A stretch of DNA of 64,000 nucleotides from contig NZ_CP096883.1 of NCBI RefSeq assembly GCF_023273895.1, positions 5,131,666-5,195,665 of the forward strand, written 5' to 3'. Both the position numbers and the translations under genes were made by a program. This stretch comes from Sphingobacterium sp. PCS056 (lineage in GTDB: Bacteria; Bacteroidota; Bacteroidia; Sphingobacteriales; Sphingobacteriaceae). Positions 36,754 through 45,515 of this stretch are shown here, piece after piece (the first letter of the stretch is position 1; each line of letters begins with the position of its first letter). The notes under the pieces are model-generated. The model was given only the letters and a program-made list of their open reading frames with translations. It searched no databases and had not been told where the DNA came from.

Positions 36754-37286
36754 TATGGCTTTCGCTTGTTTTCGGCTTGAGCTAAGGCGCTGAGCTTTTT
36801 TAGCAGGGCATTTTCTGCACGTAAATACTCATTCTCCTGCAAAAGTTCCTCTTCACGCGTGAGCGCTTTATTCGTTTTTCTAACTTTTCGCTTGATCTGC
36901 GGATTTGCTTTCTTTGTCATCAAGGGTCTCCCTTTTGGCCGTGCCTCCAATCCTTCTGGACCAAACTTGTCCAGCCTTTTCTGCCATTCAATGATATGGG
37001 CATCCGAGGAAAGGTCAAAGCGTACACGGGCTTCTTTCAAAGATAAACTTTCTTCTCGGATTGCAGTAAGGACAGAAAGCTTAAAAGAAGCACTAAAGTG
37101 TCTTTTCCCTTTCCTGGGAAGTAGCCCCGATTCCCCCTGATACTTATATATTTTGTACCACGTCTCAAACAAAGAATACGTAATCCCGAATTCTTCTCCC
37201 AAAGACTTTGCAGAACGATAATGCTCATCCATTTGTCTAACACAGCTCAACTTAAATTCAAAACTGTGCTTGTTTTTCTTATTCAT
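36753..37286 (-). CDS. IS3 OrfA (IS150-like, double HTH)
   Basis: A 177-residue DNA-binding transposase subunit. Two helix-turn-helix segments are visible (about 8-55, KLSCVRQMDEHYRSAKSLGE, and about 65-115, LSVLTAIREESLSLKEARVR), as in the IS150 group. A leucine-zipper-like C-terminus follows (EELLQENEYLRAENALLKKL). The stop codon overlaps the OrfB start in TAATG. The -1 frame stays open from the A6G run to OrfB, allowing an OrfAB fusion. Confidence 0.88.
   Translation of the reverse strand: MNKKNKHSFEFKLSCVRQMDEHYRSAKSLGEEFGITYSLFETWYKIYKYQGESGLLPRKGKRHFSASFKLSVLTAIREESLSLKEARVRFDLSSDAHIIEWQKRLDKFGPEGLEARPKGRPLMTKKANPQIKRKVRKTNKALTREEELLQENEYLRAENALLKKLSALAQAENKRKP
36795..36801 (-). promoter_or_regulatory. 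Probable programmed -1 frameshift site (A6G)
   Basis: On the minus strand A-AAA-AAG occurs in the Leu-Lys-Lys-Leu stretch near the end of orfA. Slipping one base back joins orfA to orfB without a stop codon between, as in other IS3 elements. Confidence 0.7.
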
Positions 37287-37367
37287 AAAAATGCCCCCAG
37301 AAAGTGTCTAACTTTTTGGGGGCACTGCACCGATGGTAGGACAGCCTTTTATTGTTTACATCGAGTA

Positions 37368-37868
37368 CTAAAATTTATAACGGAAAGAAAACCCAATTGG
37401 ATCTATTAATTTAATCGAACTGGATTGTAAAAAATCAAAATAGGGTTTTACATCCAAAGACACTTGAAATGGAGTTTCTGGAATATTATATTCAATTCCA
37501 ATGATTCCATCGATACTAAGTGCCAATTCCGAATCATGTTCCACACGCTTTCCATCAATTGTTTTGTCCTTCTCCTTATAAGATCCAAGTCCACCACCGA
37601 ATCCATAATACCAATTAAAAGCAGATGAAATAGGTTTATAGTATTCGTATAAACCAACGACTCTAAACCTTCTGTAGTTAGAGTTACTTTGAATGCTTAA
37701 CAGCGCCTCTACAGCTCGGTCATTTGAAAGTGTATGTCTATAGGTAATTCCTTGAGCAGAACCAAAACGAGCTCCAATGGCACCTTTAGAATCTAACTGC
37801 GCAAAAGCTTCATTTGTTACCCCCAATAAACCAACTGCCACCCCAACGATCCAAGATAATTTTTTCAT
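37368..37868 (-). CDS. Small outer-membrane beta-barrel-like protein
   Basis: A predicted 166-residue exported protein. MKKLSWIVGVAVGLLGVTNEAFAQ is a signal peptide with cleavage after AFA, so I start at 37868; the frame remains open to 37895. The mature part has strand-like repeats rich in Gly, Tyr and Phe (YYGFGGGLGSYKEKD and SLDVKPYFDF) and ends in FSFRYKF, a C-terminal aromatic typical of outer-membrane barrels. No specific family is recognised. A consensus promoter lies 40-70 bases upstream. It is convergent with the M61 protease across the insertion sequence. Confidence 0.72.
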   Translation of the reverse strand: MKKLSWIVGVAVGLLGVTNEAFAQLDSKGAIGARFGSAQGITYRHTLSNDRAVEALLSIQSNSNYRRFRVVGLYEYYKPISSAFNWYYGFGGGLGSYKEKDKTIDGKRVEHDSELALSIDGIIGIEYNIPETPFQVSLDVKPYFDFLQSSSIKLIDPIGFSFRYKF

Positions 37869-37905
37869 ACTTAATGTTCGTAATTTGTTTTTCAATATAA
37901 TTTTC

Positions 37906-37937
37906 CAAAGGTAATATCAATAATTAAACGATACAAA
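37906..37937 (-). promoter_or_regulatory. Bacteroidota-type promoter for the outer-membrane protein gene
   Basis: On the minus strand TTTG, a 20-base spacer and TACCTTTG match the -33/-7 consensus. The start codon at 37868 is about 38 bases downstream. Confidence 0.75.
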
Positions 37938-38057
37938 CGTTAAAATGTTATCAACAATTTTAAATATAAAAAAATGCACATCAAAACATTTTTCATATAT
38001 TAGACTGTATTTGAATACTTAGTAATAACCCAATTAAGTACATATTATAAATTTATT

Positions 38058-39827
38058 ATGGCACGACAAAATAGAATTTTTGATCTCATCACCAATTATA
38101 TATCCGAATACTCTGATAAAACCATTATTGCCGGTCGCGATAAAACAGGTCATTGGAAAACATATTTAGCAAGTGAATTTATTGATCGTGTAAATAGCCT
38201 AAGCAAGGCATTATTGAATCTAGGTTTACAAAAAGGAGATCGGGTAGCCTTAATGTCTGGCAACCGTCCAGAATGGAGTATCGTCGATTTTGCCTGTAAC
38301 CAATTGGGCATTGCACTCGTTCCACTTTACCCAACTTTAGCCTCACAAGACTTATCGTATATTGTCAACGATGCAGAAGTAAAATTAATCTTTGCAAGTA
38401 ACAGCAAACTTGCAACACGTGTTGCCGAAGCATTGAACGATCACCAATTAATCATTCCAATCTATAATTTCGAAACTACTGGTGACGAAAAAAACTTAGA
38501 AGCTCTCCATCAAATTGGAGCAAAATTAGACATCGATCTCAAACCATATCATGATGCCATCCATGAAGATGACTTACTCACATTAATTTATACATCTGGC
38601 ACTACAGGTAAACCTAAAGGTGTATATTTATCCCATAAAAATATTTTAAGTAATGTCCAAGCCTGCTATCATCTGATCAGATCAGATTTCAAAAAAGCGG
38701 TCAGTTTCTTGCCCCTCTGTCATATTTTTGAACGCATGGTTGTTTATATGTATTATGCAAAAGGTGTAGAAATCTATTTTTGTGAAACTTTAGATAATAT
38801 CGTGGTCGACATCAATGAAGTAAAACCCGATGTCTTTACAACAGTACCGCGCGTATTAGAAAAAGTATATGATAAAATCGTAGCCAAAGGAAAAGATTTG
38901 ACGGGGATAAAAAAATCACTATTCATGTGGGCATTAAACCTAGGCCTTCAATATCAAGAACCTACGAAAAATAGTTCTTGGTACAATTTTAAACTTGCCA
39001 TCGCTCGAAAATTAATTTTTTCAAAATGGAAAGAAGCTCTTGGAGGAAATATAAAGATAATCGTATCCGGAGGCGCAGCACTACAAGAAAGACTTGCACG
39101 AGTTTTTTGGGCAGCCGATATCAAAGTTCTTGAAGGATATGGCTTGACAGAGACATCACCAGTGATCGCTGTAAACACGTTCTTCGATACCGGTATTAAA
39201 TTTGGAACCGTCGGAAAACCATTAAAAAATCTAGAAGTAAAAATAGCTCAAGATGGTGAAATTTTGGTAAAAGGCCCAAGTATCACTTCCGGTTATTACA
39301 AAAATGATGAAGCAACCAAAGAAACCTTTGATGAAAATGGATTTTTCAAAACTGGAGATATTGGAGAAATTTCAGCAGATGGATTTTTAAAAATCACCGA
39401 CCGCAAAAAGGAAATGTTTAAAACCGCAGGAGGCAAATATGTAGCACCTCAAGCAATTGAAACAAAACTTATGGAGTCTACACTCATTGCCCAGATTATG
39501 GTCGTCGGAGAAAATAGAAAATTTCCTTCCGCATTAATTGTACCCGCTTTTGAAGAAATTGAAAAATGGATGAAACATAAAGGCATTCCAGTCGTTTCGA
39601 AAGAAGAGACCATCAAAAATCCAAAAGTAATCGAAAAATATAATCAAGAAGTAGAAAGATTATCCACCGAATTTGGTCACTGGGAAAAAATTAAAAAATT
39701 CGTCCTACTAGCCAAGGAATGGACCATTGATGAAGGTCAATTAACACCAAAACTCAGTTTAAAAAGAAAAATCATTCTGAAAGAGAATGAAGAAAAAATT
39801 GAAAAAATCTATCAAGAAAATAGCTAA
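38058..39827 (+). CDS. Long-chain acyl-CoA synthetase (AMP-binding)
   Basis: A 589-residue adenylate-forming enzyme that activates fatty acids with ATP and CoA. The P-loop-like TLIYTSGTTGKPKGV, the motif GYGLTETSP, and FKTGDIGEISADGFLKITDR are in the expected order. Its C-terminal Lys-rich part (LTPKLSLKRK) is complete. Full length matches bacterial FadD-like ligases. A hairpin terminator follows. It is probably a single gene, with the next gene in the same direction. Chain-length preference is not readable. Confidence 0.93.
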   Translation: MARQNRIFDLITNYISEYSDKTIIAGRDKTGHWKTYLASEFIDRVNSLSKALLNLGLQKGDRVALMSGNRPEWSIVDFACNQLGIALVPLYPTLASQDLSYIVNDAEVKLIFASNSKLATRVAEALNDHQLIIPIYNFETTGDEKNLEALHQIGAKLDIDLKPYHDAIHEDDLLTLIYTSGTTGKPKGVYLSHKNILSNVQACYHLIRSDFKKAVSFLPLCHIFERMVVYMYYAKGVEIYFCETLDNIVVDINEVKPDVFTTVPRVLEKVYDKIVAKGKDLTGIKKSLFMWALNLGLQYQEPTKNSSWYNFKLAIARKLIFSKWKEALGGNIKIIVSGGAALQERLARVFWAADIKVLEGYGLTETSPVIAVNTFFDTGIKFGTVGKPLKNLEVKIAQDGEILVKGPSITSGYYKNDEATKETFDENGFFKTGDIGEISADGFLKITDRKKEMFKTAGGKYVAPQAIETKLMESTLIAQIMVVGENRKFPSALIVPAFEEIEKWMKHKGIPVVSKEETIKNPKVIEKYNQEVERLSTEFGHWEKIKKFVLLAKEWTIDEGQLTPKLSLKRKIILKENEEKIEKIYQENS

Positions 39828-39837
39828 ACAAAATATC

Positions 39838-39857
39838 CCCCTATCTAAAAATAGGGG
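39838..39857 (+). terminator. Terminator after the acyl-CoA synthetase gene
   Basis: CCCCTAT pairs with ATAGGGG around a 6-base loop, followed by GTGTTTT. Confidence 0.75.
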
Positions 39858-39899
39858 GTGTTTTCTGAAAAAAAATTTGTTTTATCTGCGACTCACCAT

Positions 39900-40901
39900 A
39901 TGAAAGAAGTATACTTTAAAGATCTATTCACACACACTTACTGGAAACAAGTTTTACGATTAGTCTATGACGCCTTTAATGGTTTTATGGATGACAATTG
40001 CATGAAAAAAAGTGCCTCATTAGCATACTATACCATTTTCTCCATCGGTCCGTTATTAATCATAGTCATCTGGTGTATCGGTTTCTTTTATGGCGAACAT
40101 CTCAGCCAAGAAACATCTGCGCAAAAGGAAGTTTTTGATGAACTTATGGTCCTGTTTGGAAAAGATGTAACACTTCAAATTCAATCTTATATTCAAAAAA
40201 TAAATTTTGAAAATAAATCCAACATAGGGATCACAGTAGGGGTTGTAACACTTATTATCAGTTCAACGACACTTTTTGTAGATATACAAGATTCCATCAA
40301 TCAGATATGGAAAGTAAAACCTAAACCTAAAAAAGGATGGCTAAAATTGATCATTAATCGCCTGATCTCATTTTCCATCATCATTGCATTGGGATTCTTA
40401 TTAATTGCTTCTCTAATGATCAATGGGGTGATCGCAGCTGTTACAAATTTAGTTATACAATACTTACCTTTTATACCCATCACGTTAATTGACTGGGTCA
40501 ATACCGGGATCACCTTTGTCGTCATTGTCACGCTATTCGGTTTTATTTTTTCATTTCTCCCGGATGCCAAAGTAAAATTTAAGGATATCCTAGGTGGCGC
40601 AATATTCACGAGCTTGTTATTTATGTTGGGAAGATATTTGATATCATTATACCTTTCTCTATCCTCTACAGCAAGTTTATATGGAGCAGCTGGTTCAATC
40701 ATTGTCATGTTATTATGGATCTATTATTCAGCAGCAATCTTATATTTCGGTGCTGAATTCACCAAATTTTATGCTCAAAAACTGGGCGGAGGTATCGAAC
40801 CCTCCTCATTTGCAGTCATGATTGAACAGACAGAACGGACCAAAAAAGTCGGTGAAGATGCCGATGCCAAAGAAGGTGAAATTATTCAAGTTCTTAAATA
40901 A
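39900..40901 (+). CDS. YihY/virulence factor BrkB family membrane protein
   Basis: A 333-residue inner-membrane protein with six hydrophobic segments. The conserved start of the domain MKKSASLAYYTIFSIGPLLIIVIW and the late DAKVKFKDILGGAIFTSLLF and SLYGAAGSIIVMLLWIYYSA segments match YihY/BrkB. E. coli YihY was once misnamed RNase BN; its function is unknown. The frame is open to a GTG at 39858, but that lies in the terminator stem, so the ATG at 39900 is chosen. Terminator downstream. Confidence 0.85.
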   Translation: MKEVYFKDLFTHTYWKQVLRLVYDAFNGFMDDNCMKKSASLAYYTIFSIGPLLIIVIWCIGFFYGEHLSQETSAQKEVFDELMVLFGKDVTLQIQSYIQKINFENKSNIGITVGVVTLIISSTTLFVDIQDSINQIWKVKPKPKKGWLKLIINRLISFSIIIALGFLLIASLMINGVIAAVTNLVIQYLPFIPITLIDWVNTGITFVVIVTLFGFIFSFLPDAKVKFKDILGGAIFTSLLFMLGRYLISLYLSLSSTASLYGAAGSIIVMLLWIYYSAAILYFGAEFTKFYAQKLGGGIEPSSFAVMIEQTERTKKVGEDADAKEGEIIQVLK

Positions 40902-40905
40902 AAGT

Positions 40906-40935
40906 AGGGAGTGCTTCTAAAATGAAGCACTCCCT
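40906..40935. terminator. Bidirectional terminator
   Basis: AGGGAGTGCTTC pairs perfectly with GAAGCACTCCCT around a 6-base loop, between the convergent yihY-like gene and the MG2-like gene. Confidence 0.9.
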
Positions 40936-40962
40936 TTTCACGATATATGAAAGACCCTTTTA

Positions 40963-43689
40963 CTATTGTCTGACTTGGTAATGGATCACTTTTCTACCCA
41001 CATTACCCGTTTCATCCATACCTTCCACGACAACTTTATATTGACCATTTCCATCCGCATTATAAAATTCTAAAGCAGCCTCACCAGTTTCTGTAACCTG
41101 CACTTTTGGATTCCAATATATAGTTGTTCTCAAATCATTAACAGCTTTGCTTTCTGCTGTTTCATATTTAGGTACATAAAACTTTCTTTCCTTAATATAT
41201 CCTAATGGGAATAAATCAATCACATTCGATTTCGGCAACAATTTTTCAATCTCCGATAAAGACATTCTTGGTTTCTTCTCTACTTTTTTGGTATAAATCG
41301 AAACGACACCATTATTTTGATACATTCTTGAAACTGTTCCCAGATCATCTTTCAAGAAAATTTCAATTCCTTCAATATCAATAACATTAATACCATTTAA
41401 TCCCGGTTCGTCAATCGCCATTCCATTTAAGAAAAATTGAACAGGAACCCGACTACCGCTGTTATAATCTCGAGTGACATAATACTTTTGAGTCTGTGAA
41501 TCGTATGTTATACCCGTCAATAATGTAGTCAGACACATGGTCAAAACATTACAACCGGTTAATCGGTCAGCCTCGATACGGTGCTCAGGCATAGATAATC
41601 CCGAAATAGAAGGAAAGTCCCTATTTGTAATTACTTTTTTCTGTACTCCCGTAATCGCAACTTCATCTAATAAGATTGATGTTCTAAATTCCTTCTTGCT
41701 ATTTTCCAAATAAGGAGCAATTGCTTTGTCAATATTCATGACAAAGTTATTTTTATAAGCATTATTCTTATCGATTTCCGGAAAGTAAGTTTGATCCATA
41801 TTGATCACCATACTCCGATAATTATCATTTCCACGCGCATTAACCGTCACTTTGGATGAATCAGTAAATACAAGATCCTTAAACAAGAAACGTCCCTTGT
41901 CGTCCGTATACGTATCTTTACGAATACTACGAGAAGGAATGGACAACAACAATCCACCGTTAGGAACAGTCCGCCCTGTATTCAAGCGTAAAGTTCCACC
42001 AATTTCAATTCCTTGTTCTGGCATAAAGGATAACGTAGGGAGTTTCTCTGCGATCAGATCTTGATATTCAAATCTACGGAAACCCTGCGTCATTAATAAA
42101 GCATCCAATGCTTTATCTCGATTCGCATTTTTCTCATCAAAATAAGAATTTGGATTCTCCACATAGCCTTTCAAATCCGAAGTCAATAAAAAGTTACTCA
42201 CAATCGACAGATCCTGATTATCATCATAAGGAACCTTAGACTCATCGATTACTGAAATCGAATAACTTCCTGGAAACTTTTTACCATTATTTAAGACCGA
42301 AAGCTTCAAATTAACCTTTTCTTTAGCCTTAAACAATTCCTTATTAACCGCTAAATTAATATCTAAAAACTTTTCGCTCTTCACAAAAGTTAACCGCTCA
42401 CTGACTACTTTACCAGCAGTATTTAACAAAGTCACCTGAGCGATACCATTAGGGAGACGTTCTTTCGGAATCACAATAAGAGCTGACGCACTTTTTAGAT
42501 TAGCCTGAGCTGCATATACGAGGTGACCATTTGACTGCACCAAAACATAGTACGATTGATTAGGCGATTTAGCAAAATCTTCATCACTGGTCACAATCGC
42601 CATATTCAGATTTGTTTCATCTTGCTTCAAATAAACCACATTGGCTTTATTCTGAACCACCGGAGGCAATTTATACTTACGCTCTTGACCATTCGCAAAA
42701 GTGATCACAGCCTCATATTTCTCATTGGCCATAGGCAACAAGCTAAAATAGCCCATTCCCAGCCCAAAATCTGAAAATTCAGCCACTTGCTTACCCTTAC
42801 CATCCAAAATACGACCTTTAACAGGCACACCCTTTCCCGATGAAGAAACAGCTTTAAAAGCCACATTTTTAGCAATACCCGCTAACAAATCGCCACCCTC
42901 AGGAAAAAACTGGACATCAGCATCCCAAAGCGAGTTCTTCAATGAAAATGTACTCTTTAATGGCTTTTCATTTTTATTTTCTAGAAGGGAGACCTCCAAA
43001 TATGCTTTCTGCAAAATATCCTTCTCCTTGGCACTCAAGTTCACCGTAATTCTACCCAGATTATCCGTTTCACCCTTTCCGTTAGCGATGGTTTCCCAAC
43101 CCGATATTAAAGACCAATTGACTTTCGAATTAATCAAAAGCTTGCCAACTGGATCTCTGAACTGAATAACAGCCTGACTTTTGGCCGCATTTTGATCGTT
43201 ATTAATAAAGGAGATATCTGTTATCAACTTTTTATTAATAGCATCACCAACAGGAACGACTTTATTAAAGAAGTAATCGGAAGAGAAGTTTCCCATCCAT
43301 TTTGTATAAGCCCTGAAGCGATAATTGTCTTGAGCAAGATATTGGGGATCTAATACCAAGTAGCCATCCCCCACTCCTTTGTCCAATGGAATTCTCAAGG
43401 TCTGGATCAATGAATCTCGGCTATTCAGCACCTCCACATAGGTGATTTTGCTCGGTTCATATTCTGCAAGATTGCGTGATAAGTAACTGTTAAACCACAA
43501 GGTATCTCCTACAGCATAATAAGGTTTGTCAAAATGCAGATGTACTTTTTCTACAGGAAATACTTGGAATAACTTTTGTACTCTTTCGACTATGGTATTG
43601 ATCGGCAGTGTAGCGTCTGTCGTCTGGGCAACAACTTGTTGAGCACCACAAACACCCATCGTAAGCGTCAATAATTTTATATACTTCAT
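40963..43689 (-). CDS. MG2-like exported protein with TonB-plug-like C-terminal region
   Basis: A 908-residue exported protein. A signal peptide (about 1-22, ending VVAQ) is followed by a macroglobulin-like MG2 stretch (VEKVHLHFDKPYYAVGDTLW), several beta domains, a carboxypeptidase-regulatory-like segment (about 560-620, PNGGLLLSIPSRS and DDKGRFLFKDL), then a plug-like part (about 680-830, with INVIDIEGIEIFLK). Proteins of this layout are frequent in Bacteroidota and their function is unclear. No full barrel is present, so it is not a complete TonB-dependent receptor. It stands alone. Confidence 0.7.
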   Translation of the reverse strand: MKYIKLLTLTMGVCGAQQVVAQTTDATLPINTIVERVQKLFQVFPVEKVHLHFDKPYYAVGDTLWFNSYLSRNLAEYEPSKITYVEVLNSRDSLIQTLRIPLDKGVGDGYLVLDPQYLAQDNYRFRAYTKWMGNFSSDYFFNKVVPVGDAINKKLITDISFINNDQNAAKSQAVIQFRDPVGKLLINSKVNWSLISGWETIANGKGETDNLGRITVNLSAKEKDILQKAYLEVSLLENKNEKPLKSTFSLKNSLWDADVQFFPEGGDLLAGIAKNVAFKAVSSSGKGVPVKGRILDGKGKQVAEFSDFGLGMGYFSLLPMANEKYEAVITFANGQERKYKLPPVVQNKANVVYLKQDETNLNMAIVTSDEDFAKSPNQSYYVLVQSNGHLVYAAQANLKSASALIVIPKERLPNGIAQVTLLNTAGKVVSERLTFVKSEKFLDINLAVNKELFKAKEKVNLKLSVLNNGKKFPGSYSISVIDESKVPYDDNQDLSIVSNFLLTSDLKGYVENPNSYFDEKNANRDKALDALLMTQGFRRFEYQDLIAEKLPTLSFMPEQGIEIGGTLRLNTGRTVPNGGLLLSIPSRSIRKDTYTDDKGRFLFKDLVFTDSSKVTVNARGNDNYRSMVINMDQTYFPEIDKNNAYKNNFVMNIDKAIAPYLENSKKEFRTSILLDEVAITGVQKKVITNRDFPSISGLSMPEHRIEADRLTGCNVLTMCLTTLLTGITYDSQTQKYYVTRDYNSGSRVPVQFFLNGMAIDEPGLNGINVIDIEGIEIFLKDDLGTVSRMYQNNGVVSIYTKKVEKKPRMSLSEIEKLLPKSNVIDLFPLGYIKERKFYVPKYETAESKAVNDLRTTIYWNPKVQVTETGEAALEFYNADGNGQYKVVVEGMDETGNVGRKVIHYQVRQ

Positions 43690-43780
43690 CTAATACTATT
43701 GGTAATTAAAATAGAATAGATAAATATATTCAATTTTAATTAAATATGGTAAGTATCATTAGTTTTTAACATTTTTTAAT

Positions 43781-45268
43781 CTAGAGCAAAGGAGCCAAAA
43801 GTCGGCATAAAGAATCGATACCTCTTTTCCATTTTTTTCGATGCGCCCATATATATAAGGTCACTAAGTCTGACTCCTCCTTATCAAGTTCAAATTGCTG
43901 TTCCAGACGTTTACAATAAGCATCATCAGAGACAATACTCGATATTTCATAATTGATATAAAAACTTCGCATATCCAGATTTACGGTTCCTACTAAAGCC
44001 AATTGACCATCAATACAGATTGATTTAGCATGTATAAAGCCTTTCTTATAGAGATAAACCTGGACACCACGCTGTAAGAGAGGTTTTAGAAAGGAGAAGG
44101 AAGCATGCTGCACAATATACGAATCGGATCTTTCGGGCAACATCAATTCCACTTTTACACCTGATGAAACTGCGATCTCCAAAGCCGTAGATAACTGTTC
44201 ACTCGGAATAAAATAAGGAGTGCACAGTTGAATACTCTCTTTAGCATCATTAATGGCCAATATAATTGCCTCCATATTAAAAGGTCCCACAGACCCCGGG
44301 TCACTTGATGAAAAAGCAACGGCAGCCCGTTCAGGAATTTGGGCAATATTAAAATTCAAATACTCTTCGCTCAGCACAAATGGTTCAGCGTCCGTTTGAT
44401 TCCAACTGTTCCAAAATTGGATTTGTAAATTATTCACCGCAATTCCTTCCACCGCCATAGCCGTATCCCTCCAATAATCCTTTTGATTTGGACTATTAAT
44501 ATAGCGATCTGATATATTGATCCCTCCCACAAAACCGTAGTGGCAGTCAATCACCACGATCTTTCTGTGATTACGATAATTGCTATTTGCTAATGATGTA
44601 AAATTAACAGGCAGAAATGCAACAAATGGATAGCTAGGAGGATTTTTTCGTAAATATTTAATGACATCTGGAGAACCAAAACTATCTAAGATCAAACGGA
44701 CTTTAACCCCTGACTTCGCTTTTTGTTCCAAAATTTCTAATACCTGTGTACCAATATGATCCAACTCAAAAATATAGTATTCCATATGGATAGAATGCTT
44801 GGCCTCACGAAGTCTCTTCAATAAAACTGGAAACTTCTCTTCCCCATTGATAAACAGTTCAACGCGATTGTTTAAGGAAAAAAATGATAATTTTTGATTT
44901 TTCAGATAATCAAATACCCGTGACAAAGTACCGATTTTTTCATGGATTGTCTCCAACTGCTCATCCATTCTATTTAGGTTTTCCTGCCAGGCTGCAAGTA
45001 ATTTGGTATTCTGCTCCCGATTGATATGCTGTAACCGTTTTAATTTTCTAAACTTTTGACCAAATAAATAATAAAGAATCACACCCAGTCCAGGCAGAAA
45101 AACAATCACCATAACCCAAGATATTGTTTTTGTCGGATTTCTATTTTCGATAAGTATCGTACTTATTATACCAAAATACAAAATAAATAAAGGTAGCCAA
45201 TACCAATTTAACAGCCATTGCCACACCTGGTTCCAATCAATTTCAAGTTGATTAATAAAATTTTCCAT
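43781..45268 (-). CDS. cls: Cardiolipin synthase (phospholipase D family)
   Basis: A 495-residue membrane enzyme that joins two phosphatidylglycerols, or PG and another donor, to form cardiolipin. Two N-terminal membrane helices (about 15-70) precede two HKD motifs: HRKIVVIDCHYGFVGGIN and HAKSICIDGQLALVGTVNLD. Length and order match bacterial Cls (ClsA-like). It is divergent from the RND operon. The first codon is the only clear start. Confidence 0.94.
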   Translation of the reverse strand: MENFINQLEIDWNQVWQWLLNWYWLPLFILYFGIISTILIENRNPTKTISWVMVIVFLPGLGVILYYLFGQKFRKLKRLQHINREQNTKLLAAWQENLNRMDEQLETIHEKIGTLSRVFDYLKNQKLSFFSLNNRVELFINGEEKFPVLLKRLREAKHSIHMEYYIFELDHIGTQVLEILEQKAKSGVKVRLILDSFGSPDVIKYLRKNPPSYPFVAFLPVNFTSLANSNYRNHRKIVVIDCHYGFVGGINISDRYINSPNQKDYWRDTAMAVEGIAVNNLQIQFWNSWNQTDAEPFVLSEEYLNFNIAQIPERAAVAFSSSDPGSVGPFNMEAIILAINDAKESIQLCTPYFIPSEQLSTALEIAVSSGVKVELMLPERSDSYIVQHASFSFLKPLLQRGVQVYLYKKGFIHAKSICIDGQLALVGTVNLDMRSFYINYEISSIVSDDAYCKRLEQQFELDKEESDLVTLYIWAHRKKWKRGIDSLCRLLAPLL

Positions 45269-45515
45269 AAAAAAATTAGCATATTTTTAACCTTGTAAGT
45301 AACAAAATTCCATCTTAAACGTTTTAACTATTGTAACACGCTAGTTACACAACAGTAGGTTACTGGACTTACAAATGACGATTCAAATCATTGTATCCTA
45401 TTTGTTAACAAATGTTAAATCAAAAAAGGGTGGCCACATTGGCAATATTTATGTTACACACCCTAATAATTTAAAAGTCAAAAGTTAATTAACAATTAAC
45501 CACTATACAATATTT

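Larger units (their letters stand above)
35886..37329 (-). mobile_element. IS3-family element, IS150-like group, 1444 bases
   Basis: Imperfect terminal inverted repeats begin TGGACTGCCCCCAAAA (left) and TGCAGTGCCCCCAAAA (right end, reversed), and continue with weaker similarity for about 10 more bases. The 5'-TG...CA-3' ends fit IS3. A 4-base target duplication CCGA is seen at 35882-35885 and 37330-37333. Inside are an OrfA and an OrfB in -1 relation with a slippery A6G. It is inserted in the loop of a terminator hairpin. OrfB is frameshifted here, so this copy may be inactive. Confidence 0.9.
35868..37350. terminator. Terminator hairpin split by the insertion sequence
   Basis: The left arm AAAAGGCTGTCTTACC (35868-35883) and right arm GGTAGGACAGCCTTTT (37335-37350) pair over 16 bases with one T:G wobble and a 3-base GAT loop once the element and one copy of its duplicated CCGA are removed. 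It would have ended the convergent M61 protease and outer-membrane protein genes. The element now separates the arms by about 1.45 kb. Confidence 0.8.

Noticed and set aside
39858..39899. Longer GTG start for the YihY-like protein
   Set aside because: The first codons would lie in the terminator stem of the preceding gene; the ATG at 39900 gives a normal family N-terminus.
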